Positions 34,879 through 43,367 of a DNA stretch of 64,000 bases are shown in pieces. The notes below the pieces were generated by a model that saw only the letters and a list, made by a program, of their open reading frames with translations, was not told the DNA's origin and searched no databases. The DNA lies in NCBI RefSeq assembly GCF_003544815.1, contig NZ_CP032100.1, positions 1,178,001-1,242,000 on the forward strand, written 5' to 3'. Position 1 is the stretch's first letter, and each line of letters opens with the position of its first letter. The stretch comes from Arcobacter suis CECT 7833 (lineage in GTDB: Bacteria; Campylobacterota; Campylobacteria; Campylobacterales; Arcobacteraceae). Made by a program: the position numbers and the translations under genes.

Positions 34879-35706
34879 TTAAGAAAGAAGTCTCAATACA
34901 TTTTGTTGATTTACATTATTCGACTGAACTTGTCCATAAGCTCCAATTTGAGCTAAAATATTTTGTTTAGAAAAATTTGATGACTCTTTTGCATAATCAG
35001 TATCAAACAATGAAGCTGCATTTAAAGTACTTGTTTGTTGAGTGAGTAGGTTTCTACTTGAACTTTCAAGTTGATTTTGAACTGTCCCAAATTCGCTTTT
35101 TACATCATTTAGTCCATTTATTGCTTTATCTACACTTTCTAAAAAACTTCTTGCATCACTTGAACTAAAAGTTGCTGAATCTTGATTTGCTAAAGCTGTT
35201 AATCCTAAACCTTTTGTATTTGATTGAACACTTGAAGTTTCAATTATGTCTTCGCCTACTAATCCAGATTGATATTGTTGTTCATCTGATGCTGAATTAT
35301 CAGTAGAACTTTTTTGAAGTAGAGTTTGACCATTGTAGTTTGTACTACTTGCAATTTTATCAAATTGATCAAGTTGAGATTTTATTTCTTTTAAAATAGA
35401 TTCTCTTCCTTCTTTACTTGTTGTATCAGTTGAAGCTTGTAAAAGTTTTTCTTTTACATTATCTAAAATTTTAGATTGTTCATTTGTCGCACTTGACGCA
35501 ATTTGTGTTGCTGCTATTGCTGAATTTGTATTTTCAATAGCTTGAGAATAACCATTTGATTGACTTAATAAACTAGTCGCAATAGATAAACTAGAAGCAT
35601 TATCACTCGATTGGTTTAATTCAATTCCTGTTGCAATTCTAGCTAATGATTGATTTGCACTTGAATAAACATTTTGGTTTATTGTAGAGTTTGAATTTAT
35701 TTGCAT
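34879..35706 (-). CDS. Short flagellin-like protein
   Basis: 275 residues. The N-terminal (QSLARIATGIELNQSSDNASSLSIATSL) and C-terminal (QNILAQIGAYGQVQSNNVNQQNVLRLL) D0/D1 helices are flagellin-like. The variable D2/D3 part is nearly absent and is replaced by a Ser/Gln-rich linker. The N-terminal helix is also shorter than usual before the conserved SLARI. RBS AAAGGAG. No sigma-28 or sigma-54 promoter motif was recognised upstream. No other flagellar gene is near. It could be a minor filament or a diverged paralog. Confidence 0.8.
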   Translation of the reverse strand: MQINSNSTINQNVYSSANQSLARIATGIELNQSSDNASSLSIATSLLSQSNGYSQAIENTNSAIAATQIASSATNEQSKILDNVKEKLLQASTDTTSKEGRESILKEIKSQLDQFDKIASSTNYNGQTLLQKSSTDNSASDEQQYQSGLVGEDIIETSSVQSNTKGLGLTALANQDSATFSSSDARSFLESVDKAINGLNDVKSEFGTVQNQLESSSRNLLTQQTSTLNAASLFDTDYAKESSNFSKQNILAQIGAYGQVQSNNVNQQNVLRLLS

Positions 35707-35836
35707 AATTTACTCCTTTTATCATTTAATAAATTTTATTCCTTTAAAGATTAAATTATTATTAAGTTTTGATATAATAAGAACAAAGTTAGAAAAATTA
35801 TTTTTATTAAAATAATTAAAAAAAGAGAAAAAAATA

Positions 35837-36352
35837 GTGATAATAATAGATTTTGAAACGAATACAAGTAATATTGGCGATGTAATAGAAGTGGCAGCTG
35901 TGCGAATTGATAAAAATTTTAATATTTTAGATAAATTTCATAGATATTATTTATCTAGGTATCCAGTAAATTATTTTTCTTTTGCAGTTCATAGATTAAC
36001 ACCTGAGTTGATACTTGATTATAGAAAAGATAAATCTTATTGTTCATATTTCACAGAAGATGAAGATTTTTTAGAGTTTTGTTCAAGTAGTGAAACTTTA
36101 ATTGCCCATAATATTACTTTTGAATTAAGACATATTGATAATAAAGTAAAATTCAAAAAACATATTTGTACAATGGCTGGAAATAAAGAAATTGTAAAAG
36201 CTTATGGAAAAAGTGGAAGATTAAAAAATCCAAAACTCGATGAAACTTGTTTATATTATGGAATAGAGTTTGATGGGGATAAATACCATAGTGCAACTTA
36301 TGATGTAACAAAAACCTATGAAATTCTAAAAAGAATGAACATAAAGTTATAA
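35837..36352 (+). CDS. DEDDh 3'-5' exonuclease (DnaQ-like)
   Basis: 171 residues from a GTG. The exonuclease motifs are IIDFETN (Asp/Glu pair), AHNITFELRHI (motif II, with Glu where Asp is usual) and YHSATYDVTKTYEIL (the HxxxxD of the DEDDh type). It degrades single-stranded nucleic acid ends; it could serve in repair or proofreading. Stand-alone gene. Confidence 0.8.
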   Translation: MIIIDFETNTSNIGDVIEVAAVRIDKNFNILDKFHRYYLSRYPVNYFSFAVHRLTPELILDYRKDKSYCSYFTEDEDFLEFCSSSETLIAHNITFELRHIDNKVKFKKHICTMAGNKEIVKAYGKSGRLKNPKLDETCLYYGIEFDGDKYHSATYDVTKTYEILKRMNIKL

Positions 36353-36417
36353 ACAGAAGATATTTACCTACAAGAAGACCTTTTTTTAGTATAAAATAAA
36401 ACAAAAAAGGATTTATA

Positions 36418-37374
36418 ATGAAACTAGGAGTATCAGCTTGTCTAATAGGCACTCAATGTAGATATGATGGTATTGGAGCAAATGATAAGTTTGTTATTGA
36501 TGTTTTACAAAAATATTTCCAAACAGTTCCTTATTGTCCTGAAACTATAATTTGGGGAAGTCCAAGAGAGGCAATTCGACAAACTTTAAGTGAAGCTGGT
36601 GAACTTAAAATTGTAACTTCTACAAAAAATCCAAAAGATGTAACTTTTGAGCTTGAAAATATCTCAAAAGAGTGTGCAAATAAAATCCAAAATGATGATT
36701 TATGTGGTTTTATTTTAAAATCATCGTCTCCCACTTGTGGGCTTGAAAGGGTAAAAGTATATAAACCTTTTAACGCGCCAAGTGTAAAAAATGGTGTTGG
36801 AGTTTTTGCAAAACAGATAAAAGAAAAATATCCTTATTTGCCAGTTGAAGAAGAGGGAAGATTAATTGACCCATGGCTTAGGGAAAACTTTTTGATGCAA
36901 ATTTTTGCATATCAAGATTTACATAATTTTATAAAATCAAATCCTAGTTTTAATGACCTAGTGATTTTTCACACTTCTTACAAATATCTGATTTATTCAA
37001 AAGCTCAAAAATCATATACAACACTTGGCAGAATCGTTGCAAACAAAGAGAAAAAACAGTTAGATGAAATTTTACTTGAATATAAAGAAGAGTTTTTAAA
37101 AGCAATAAGCCTAAAAGGAAATGTAAATAAAACTTACAATGTTTTACTTCATATGTTTGGATATTTTAAAAAACTAATCACAAAAGAGGAAAAAGAAGAT
37201 ATTTTACAAGCACTTCAAGAGTTTAAAGACAAAATTATTCCTTTAATTGCCGTTATGAAAATCATAAATTTATATGTAAAAAGATTTGATGTTCAGTATT
37301 TAAAAGTGCAAAAGTTTTTAAATCCATATCCAAAAGAGTTATCTTTAAGAAGCGACATTAAGGCCTACAAATAA
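36418..37374 (+). CDS. DUF523-DUF1722 (YbgA-type) protein
   Basis: 318 residues. The N-terminal DUF523 (about 1-150) has the cysteine motifs SACLIGTQCRYDG and SSPTCGLERVKVY, probably forming a metal or iron-sulfur site. The C-terminal DUF1722 domain (about 190-305) has FHTSYKYLIYSKAQKSY. This fusion is often found next to photolyase genes, as here (one-base overlap with phrB), and DUF523 relatives have been linked to thiouracil desulfuration. Its exact activity here is unknown. Confidence 0.85.
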   Translation: MKLGVSACLIGTQCRYDGIGANDKFVIDVLQKYFQTVPYCPETIIWGSPREAIRQTLSEAGELKIVTSTKNPKDVTFELENISKECANKIQNDDLCGFILKSSSPTCGLERVKVYKPFNAPSVKNGVGVFAKQIKEKYPYLPVEEEGRLIDPWLRENFLMQIFAYQDLHNFIKSNPSFNDLVIFHTSYKYLIYSKAQKSYTTLGRIVANKEKKQLDEILLEYKEEFLKAISLKGNVNKTYNVLLHMFGYFKKLITKEEKEDILQALQEFKDKIIPLIAVMKIINLYVKRFDVQYLKVQKFLNPYPKELSLRSDIKAYK

Positions 37375-38726
37375 TGAAACAAATTTTGTGGTTTAGACGA
37401 GATTTAAGAATTGCAGATAGTGCCATTCTTAGTTTTGCAAAAGATGAAGTATTGCCTATTTTTATCTTTGATAAAAATATTTTAGACAAACTTGAAAGAG
37501 ATGATAAAAGAGTAACATTTATTTATAACTCTGTTTTAAAACTAAAACAAGATTTGAAAGAAATAGGGCTACATTTAGCCATATTTTATTCAACTCCAAA
37601 AGAGGTTTTTGAAAGTCTAAAAAATCAAGGTTTTGATAGTATTTTATGTTCAGTTGATTTTGATAATTATGCTAAAAAAAGAGATGAAGAAATAGCTAAA
37701 ATCATCCCAATGCAAACCTTTACGGATTCATTTATAACTCATCCAAATGATTGCCTAAAAGCTGATAAAACACCTTATAAAGTTTTTACTCCATATTATA
37801 AAAACTTAAGTGTTATTTGGAATTCATATAGACTTGAAGAGTTTGAAACAAATAAAAATCTAAAATTAATCTCTTATGATTTTGATTTTATTCCAACACT
37901 TGAAAACATGGGTTTTATAAAACAAACTTTGCCACAGTTTTTACAAAAAAGCACAGATGAATTACTAGAAGATTTTGAACAAAAAATAGATAATTATAAA
38001 ATTGATAGGGATTTTTTTGATAAAAATGCAACTTCAAATTTAGCTATTCATTTACGATTTGGACTAATTTCTCCACGACAAGTTTTTAATAAAATAAAAG
38101 AGTTAAAAGCCCGAACTGAAAATAAGGAGTTTTTTATAAGAGAGCTTTTTTGGAGAGAGTTTTACAACTATATTTTATTTCATTTTCCAAAAAGTGAAAC
38201 ATCAAATCTAAATGAAATAAAAGTAAACTGGAATGAAGATGAAACAGTTTTTCAAAAATGGTGTGAAGGAAACACAGGTGTTCCAATAATCGATGCAGCC
38301 ATGAGATATTTTAATTTAACTGGAACAATGCACAATCGATTAAGAATGATAGTTTCTTCATATCTAACAAAAAATTTATTAGTTGATTGGAAAAAAGGGG
38401 AACGATATTTTGCTTCTAAACTTCTTGATTATGAAGCAAGTTCAAATGTAGGTTCTTGGCAATGGGCAGCAAGTACAGGAGCTGATTCTGTGCCATATTT
38501 TAGAATATTTAATCCATATTTACAATCGGCAAAATTTGACAAAGATGCTGTTTTTATAAAATCAGTAATTCCTGAACTAAAAGATGTAAATACAAAACTC
38601 ATTCATAGTGAAAATGGTGTTCAATCAAATCTATTTTTAGACTATCCAAAACAAATAGTTTCAATAGAGTTTTCAAGAAAAAGAGCAATCGAAGAGTTCA
38701 AAAGAGCAAACAATGAAAAATGTTGA
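37374..38726 (+). CDS. phrB: Deoxyribodipyrimidine photolyase
   Basis: 450 residues. The N-terminal antenna-binding Rossmann domain begins ILWFRRDLRIADS. The C-terminal FAD domain shows FFIRELFWREFYNYIL, GVPIIDAAMRYFNLTGTMHNRLRMIVSSYL and SNVGSWQWAASTGADSVPYFRIFNP. It repairs UV cyclobutane dimers using blue light. Coupled to YbgA upstream (one-base overlap) and to the FAD oxidoreductase downstream (14-base overlap). Confidence 0.95.
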   Translation: MKQILWFRRDLRIADSAILSFAKDEVLPIFIFDKNILDKLERDDKRVTFIYNSVLKLKQDLKEIGLHLAIFYSTPKEVFESLKNQGFDSILCSVDFDNYAKKRDEEIAKIIPMQTFTDSFITHPNDCLKADKTPYKVFTPYYKNLSVIWNSYRLEEFETNKNLKLISYDFDFIPTLENMGFIKQTLPQFLQKSTDELLEDFEQKIDNYKIDRDFFDKNATSNLAIHLRFGLISPRQVFNKIKELKARTENKEFFIRELFWREFYNYILFHFPKSETSNLNEIKVNWNEDETVFQKWCEGNTGVPIIDAAMRYFNLTGTMHNRLRMIVSSYLTKNLLVDWKKGERYFASKLLDYEASSNVGSWQWAASTGADSVPYFRIFNPYLQSAKFDKDAVFIKSVIPELKDVNTKLIHSENGVQSNLFLDYPKQIVSIEFSRKRAIEEFKRANNEKC

Positions 38727-40131
38727 TATAGTTGTTATTGGAAGTGGAATAGGGGGAAGTCTGATTTCTGCTTTAAATAAAAACAAAGATTTAATCCTTT
38801 TTGAAAAGGATAAAAACTTAGGAGGTTGTGCTTCAACTTTTAAAAGAAATGCCGCTTATTTCAACGCAGGAGCCACAACTTTTGTAGGTTATGAAAATAA
38901 TCATCCAATTAAAAATATCTTTGACGAAGTAGGGATTATTCCAAATATTATTCAAAGTAAAATAGCAATTAGAACTATTCAGAATAGAAAAATCGTAGAT
39001 AGAATACAAAATTTTGAAGAGTTTTTAACCCAATTAAACAGCGTTTATTATCACAAAAACAATAGAATTTTTTGGAAAACAATCAAAGAAATAGATGAAA
39101 AATTTTGGAATTTAAAAAAAGTATATTTTGCAAAATATGGTTTTCAAGAATATTTTAAAACAGCTTTGTTTGTAGCTGAACTTTTAAAAGAGTTTGGTTT
39201 TATGCTTTTTAAAACAGCAGATGGATATATAAATGAAATTTTGCCAAATATTTCAAAAGAGTACAAAGCTTTTATAAATGCGCAACTTTTAATAACTCTT
39301 CAAACAGACTCAAAAGATTTGTCACTTTTAGCCATGAGTTTGGGGTTATCATATCCATTTCATAAGGTTTTTTATCCAATTGGTGGAATGGGACAAATAA
39401 TAGAAGATTTATTAAAAGATGTAAATGTTCAAAATAAAGAACAAATAATTTCAATAAAAAAAGAGCAAAACAAATATAGATTAATCTCCACAAAAGATGA
39501 ATATTTGGCTTCACAAGTGATATTAAATTCGGCAATTTTTGAAAGTTCAAAACTATTTTTAGATGAAAATATAAAAAAATATTACGATAAATTTTCATTT
39601 TCAGACCAAAGTGCTTTTGTGGTTTATTTGAAGTTAGATTCAAAAGAGAAACTTTTACATCACTATCAAATTATTTTAAAAAAAAATATTCCAAATTGTA
39701 TTTCAAACTCATTTTTTGTTTCAATTTCAGATATAAATGATGAGAAATTATCAAAAGATGGATATTCAATCACAATTTCAACCCATTCAAAAGCCATATT
39801 TTGGGAAGGTTTAACAAAAGATGAATATGAAGCTAAAAAAGAGTTCACACAAAATTTTATAATAAAAGAGTTTTTGAATAATTTTGATAATATAAAACAA
39901 GAAAACATAAAAACACTATTTTCAGCCACTTCAAAAACTTTTTATAGATATATAAATCGAAGTAATTGTGGCGGAAAACCAATAACAGCAAAAACAATTT
40001 TTCAACTTCCAAGTTGCAACACGCCATTTGATGGTTTGTACAATGTAGGTGATACGGTTTTTGCAGGGCAAGGCTGGCCAGGAGTTGCTATTGGAGTTGG
40101 GGTTTTAAATAAGGAATTAAACAAAATATAA
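38713..40131 (+). CDS. Phytoene desaturase/CrtISO-like FAD oxidoreductase
   Basis: 472 residues. The N-terminal FAD-binding dinucleotide motif is VVIGSGIGGSLISALNKNKD with LGGCASTF just after. The C-terminal flavin-binding signature is GLYNVGDTVFAGQGWPGVAIGV. This pattern matches carotenoid desaturases, isomerases and retinol saturase relatives. No carotenoid synthase is in the window, so the substrate is unclear. The 14-base overlap with phrB suggests a shared light-related operon. Confidence 0.75.
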   Translation: MKNVDIVVIGSGIGGSLISALNKNKDLILFEKDKNLGGCASTFKRNAAYFNAGATTFVGYENNHPIKNIFDEVGIIPNIIQSKIAIRTIQNRKIVDRIQNFEEFLTQLNSVYYHKNNRIFWKTIKEIDEKFWNLKKVYFAKYGFQEYFKTALFVAELLKEFGFMLFKTADGYINEILPNISKEYKAFINAQLLITLQTDSKDLSLLAMSLGLSYPFHKVFYPIGGMGQIIEDLLKDVNVQNKEQIISIKKEQNKYRLISTKDEYLASQVILNSAIFESSKLFLDENIKKYYDKFSFSDQSAFVVYLKLDSKEKLLHHYQIILKKNIPNCISNSFFVSISDINDEKLSKDGYSITISTHSKAIFWEGLTKDEYEAKKEFTQNFIIKEFLNNFDNIKQENIKTLFSATSKTFYRYINRSNCGGKPITAKTIFQLPSCNTPFDGLYNVGDTVFAGQGWPGVAIGVGVLNKELNKI

Positions 40132-40193
40132 TAGATTTATATTAATTAGCTAGAATAATATAAATAATAAAAGTTAGAAGGAAAAATAAGTTA

Positions 40194-41132
40194 ATGCTTT
40201 TATTTAAATATGTAAGCAATCTTGATTATATACTAAAAGATGGATATATTAGAGCTACTCAATTAAGTACATTAAATGACCCCTTTGAAGCAAACTATGA
40301 TGAAAATGGTTTAAAACAATTAGTAAGAGAACTTGATGATTTTTATGATTTTGATGTAGTAGATTATATTGAAAAAGAAAAACATAAAATTGGTGTTATA
40401 AGTTTTAGTGAATCAAAAGATAATCTTTTGATGTGGAGTCATTATGCAAATGAGCATAAAGGTGGTTTAATCGCATTTTATTTTTATGAAAGTTCAATAA
40501 TTAGTGATTTAGTTTTACTTGATGGTACTTGGGGTAAATCTGTTTTTGATGGCAACTGTATACCAGTAAAATATAGAAAACAACCTATTTATAAAATTGA
40601 TAAATTTGATAGGGATTATTCAAATATTTATGCATTGGGTATAGATAGGCTTTTATATGAAATTTTTCAACAAAAAAGTGACGAATGGATTTATGAAAAA
40701 GAACATAGAATTATTTTAAAACTTGAACAAGCAGATAGGATTGTAATTGATAAAGAAGATATAAAAAAGTATGAATATAAAAAAGAAATCTTATTTAAAA
40801 AATTAATAGAAAATAATATACCTATTGAGAATGATTTTATAGAGTTTACAAAGGATAAGCTTTATATTTATTTGGACAGAATAGAAGATAAAAGTTATAG
40901 GAGTATTTTTGCAAGTTTTTTTGCATCATTGGCAAAAGGTAATCCTAATATAGTTTTTCTATTTAAAATTTCAACTTCACGTATTTTTTCAATTGCTTAT
41001 GGACATAGAAATGAAAATATTAAAGAGTACAAAATAGAAGATAAATATATGTATTTTGAGATGTTAAAAACTAATATTGATAAATTTAATTATACTTTAG
41101 GATTTGAAAAAATAAAAGATGTAAGGAAGTAA
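40194..41132 (+). CDS. DUF2971 family protein
   Basis: 312 residues. The DUF2971 signature is present: LLFKYVSNLDYILKDGYIRATQLSTLNDPFE at the start, FSESKDNLLMWSHYANEHKG in the middle, and DEWIYEKEHRIILK later. The family has no firm function and is often found in accessory or defence-like DNA. Here it abuts the LytS-type kinase gene directly (stop codon next to start codon), so it is in the same transcript as that two-component system. It may be a passenger or an output of the system. Confidence 0.8.
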   Translation: MLLFKYVSNLDYILKDGYIRATQLSTLNDPFEANYDENGLKQLVRELDDFYDFDVVDYIEKEKHKIGVISFSESKDNLLMWSHYANEHKGGLIAFYFYESSIISDLVLLDGTWGKSVFDGNCIPVKYRKQPIYKIDKFDRDYSNIYALGIDRLLYEIFQQKSDEWIYEKEHRIILKLEQADRIVIDKEDIKKYEYKKEILFKKLIENNIPIENDFIEFTKDKLYIYLDRIEDKSYRSIFASFFASLAKGNPNIVFLFKISTSRIFSIAYGHRNENIKEYKIEDKYMYFEMLKTNIDKFNYTLGFEKIKDVRK

Positions 41133-42128
41133 ATGCAAACAGTTGAACTAAAAATCGCACCAAAAGATTGGCTTTACATCATCATAATTGGGTCATTTTT
41201 TGGGTTTTTTATATCTTTATGTTTTTATTTTATAAGTTATGATTTACAAAATATTTCAACGATTGTTTTTAGTACAAGTACTGCTGTTTTTATCTCTTTA
41301 TTTGCATTTTTTTTGATTACAGTTTCAAATAAGTTTATTCTTCCAAAGGTAGAAAAAAAGTTTTGGTATTTGATTAGTTTTATATTCTCTTTTTTATCTG
41401 GATTTTTGGGTTTTAGCTTTTCTTTTATTCTTTTTTCTTTTGGTGATTTTAAAATTTTGCATATTATTTCGCCATTTTGGATTTACATTTCTATTACAAT
41501 TGGATTTTTGACTTTTTTGGTTGGTTTGATTTTGCATCAATTTATCTCTATGAAATACAAAAATGAAGAGATAAAAACGCAAATTTTAGAGACAAAACTA
41601 AAAGCTTTAGAAAATGAGCTAAATCCTCACTTTTTATTTAATGCTTTAAATTCTGTTTCTGAGTTGATTTATGTTGACCAAAAAAAAGCTGAAAATGCAG
41701 TGATTGAAATATCAAAATTTTTGCGAAATGCTATAAATAAAGAGAGTCTAATTTCCCTTGAAACAGAACTTTCTATGGTAAAAACTTATGTGAATATTGA
41801 AAATGTAAGATTCGATGAAAAAATAGTTTTAAATATAAAAGATTTTAGTGAATTTAAAAACATCAGAATACCAAAGTTTTCAATTCAACTTTTAGTAGAA
41901 AATGCCATAAAACATGGATATTTGGGAAAAACTTTGAATATTGATATAACTTTCTCAAAAGACAGAATAAGAGTACAAAATGATGGTAAAATAGCTAATA
42001 TAGTGAAATTTGGAACGGGTTTATCAAATCTTCAAAAAAGATTGGAACTTCAAAAAGTGGGCAATTTATCGTTTGAAAAGTTAGATGATAAGATGTTATT
42101 TGTAATAGAATTAAAGGATAAAAATTGA
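41133..42128 (+). CDS. LytS/YehU-type sensor histidine kinase
   Basis: 331 residues. Four N-terminal membrane helices (about 15-135) have almost no extracytoplasmic loops. A short coiled coil follows, then the His_kinase domain with the phospho-accepting histidine in NELNPHFLFNALNSVSE and an ATP-binding domain with LLVENAIKHGYLG and GTGLSNLQKRLEL. It probably senses a membrane-embedded signal. The regulator gene overlaps by four bases. Confidence 0.9.
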   Translation: MQTVELKIAPKDWLYIIIIGSFFGFFISLCFYFISYDLQNISTIVFSTSTAVFISLFAFFLITVSNKFILPKVEKKFWYLISFIFSFLSGFLGFSFSFILFSFGDFKILHIISPFWIYISITIGFLTFLVGLILHQFISMKYKNEEIKTQILETKLKALENELNPHFLFNALNSVSELIYVDQKKAENAVIEISKFLRNAINKESLISLETELSMVKTYVNIENVRFDEKIVLNIKDFSEFKNIRIPKFSIQLLVENAIKHGYLGKTLNIDITFSKDRIRVQNDGKIANIVKFGTGLSNLQKRLELQKVGNLSFEKLDDKMLFVIELKDKN

Positions 42129-42835
42129 AAATAATGATTGTTGATGATGAGAGTTTAGCTTTAAGCAGATTAAAAAGGTTGTTAAATGAAAATGGAATAG
42201 AAGATATAACAGCTTTTGATAATCCAATTGATGCACTAAAAGAGATAACAAAAACAAAATTTGATGCGGTTTTTTTGGATATTTCTATGCCAAATATTAC
42301 AGGACTTGAATTAGCTGATTCTATTATTCAACTTGAGCCAAAAACTTTTATTATTTTCCAAACAGCTTATTCAGAGTTTGCTCTTGAAGCTTATAAAAGT
42401 GGTGGAATGGGATATTTAGTAAAACCAATTGAGTCAAATGATATAAAAAATATTTTAGAAAAAATCAGAAATTTTAAAAGTTCATCGCATGAACAATCAA
42501 AAAAAATCTTAGGAAAAAGAGGCGATAAACTTTATTTAATAGATATAAGTGATATTTATTACATCAAAGCAGATTTAGATGAAGTAATTGTCCGAATCAA
42601 AGATGCAGATGCTTATGTAAGAAGAAAAATAGGGGATTTAGAGACACTTTTAAGTGGCAAAAATTTCTTTAGAGTTCATAGATCTTACATCGTAAATGTT
42701 GATAAAATCAAATCAATGAAAAGTGTAGAACAATCAAAACTTCAAATCTCTTTTGAGGGAATTGATGAAATTGTAACTAGCTCAAAAGAGGGTGCAAAAG
42801 ATTTCAGAGAGTATATTGAAAGAAGAAGTTTATAA
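42125..42835 (+). CDS. LytTR-type response regulator
   Basis: 236 residues. The receiver has IVDDES and phospho-acceptor Asp52 (AVFLDISMP), then LVKPIES. The LytTR DNA-binding domain (about 140-235) has FFRVHRSYIVNVDKIKSM. The TTG start overlaps the kinase stop (TTGA); AAAGGAT at good spacing supports it over the ATG three codons later. Targets are unknown; candidates are the adjacent photolyase/haem genes. Confidence 0.9.
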   Translation: MKIMIVDDESLALSRLKRLLNENGIEDITAFDNPIDALKEITKTKFDAVFLDISMPNITGLELADSIIQLEPKTFIIFQTAYSEFALEAYKSGGMGYLVKPIESNDIKNILEKIRNFKSSSHEQSKKILGKRGDKLYLIDISDIYYIKADLDEVIVRIKDADAYVRRKIGDLETLLSGKNFFRVHRSYIVNVDKIKSMKSVEQSKLQISFEGIDEIVTSSKEGAKDFREYIERRSL

Positions 42836-42882
42836 ACTGACAAAAATCACCTATTAAAACTATCTTTATTTTTGTAAATTAT

Positions 42883-42907
42883 CCTTGTATAAAATATTTA
42901 TACAAGG
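42883..42907. promoter_or_regulatory. 25-bp perfect palindrome overlapping the SRPBCC gene ribosome-binding site
   Basis: Two 11-bp arms (left arm CCTTGTATAAA at 42883-42893, right arm 42897-42907) surround ATA. The right arm runs into the AAGGAG ribosome-binding site of the gene starting at 42915, and the left arm contains a TATAAA that could be a -10. It could be an operator for a dimeric repressor or an RNA hairpin that masks translation. Confidence 0.6.
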
Positions 42908-42914
42908 AGACAAA

Positions 42915-43367
42915 ATGCAAACATTTATTAAAAGCTCATATATAAACTGTGATATAAAATCTCTTTTTGATTTTCATTTAGACACAAATAATCTAACATT
43001 TATTACTCCTCCTGATACTCGTGTTGAATTATTAACAAAAGATTTTAAACCACAAATTGGACAAATACTTAAAATCAAAAGTACTAAATATTTTATACCA
43101 ATGAATTGGGAAGTTAAAATAGAAAAAATTGATGAGCCAAATTTACTGGTAGACTTAGCCTTAAAATCGCCTTTTGCTTTTTGGGAACATAAACATATAT
43201 TTATAAAACATGGAAATATGAGTGAATTAAAAGATGTAATTACTTTTAAAATGCCCTTTGGATTTTTGGGAAAATTACTTGAAGGATTTGTAAAAAAAGA
43301 TTTACAAAAGATGTTTGATTTTAGACACAAAATCACAAAAGAAATTTTAGAAAAGGGTAAAAATTGA
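42915..43367 (+). CDS. SRPBCC family protein (ligand-binding cyclase-like fold)
   Basis: About 150 residues from the ATG at 42915, which has AAGGAG eight bases upstream; an in-frame TTG at 42885 lies inside the palindrome and has no ribosome-binding site. The sequence FIKSSYINCDIKSLFDFHLDT and the C-terminal FGFLGKLLEGFVKKDLQKMFDFR fit SRPBCC/START-like proteins, which bind hydrophobic ligands. It overlaps hemH by four bases, so a role with porphyrin or lipid ligands is possible. Related proteins often sit beside photolyase genes. Confidence 0.75.
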   Translation: MQTFIKSSYINCDIKSLFDFHLDTNNLTFITPPDTRVELLTKDFKPQIGQILKIKSTKYFIPMNWEVKIEKIDEPNLLVDLALKSPFAFWEHKHIFIKHGNMSELKDVITFKMPFGFLGKLLEGFVKKDLQKMFDFRHKITKEILEKGKN

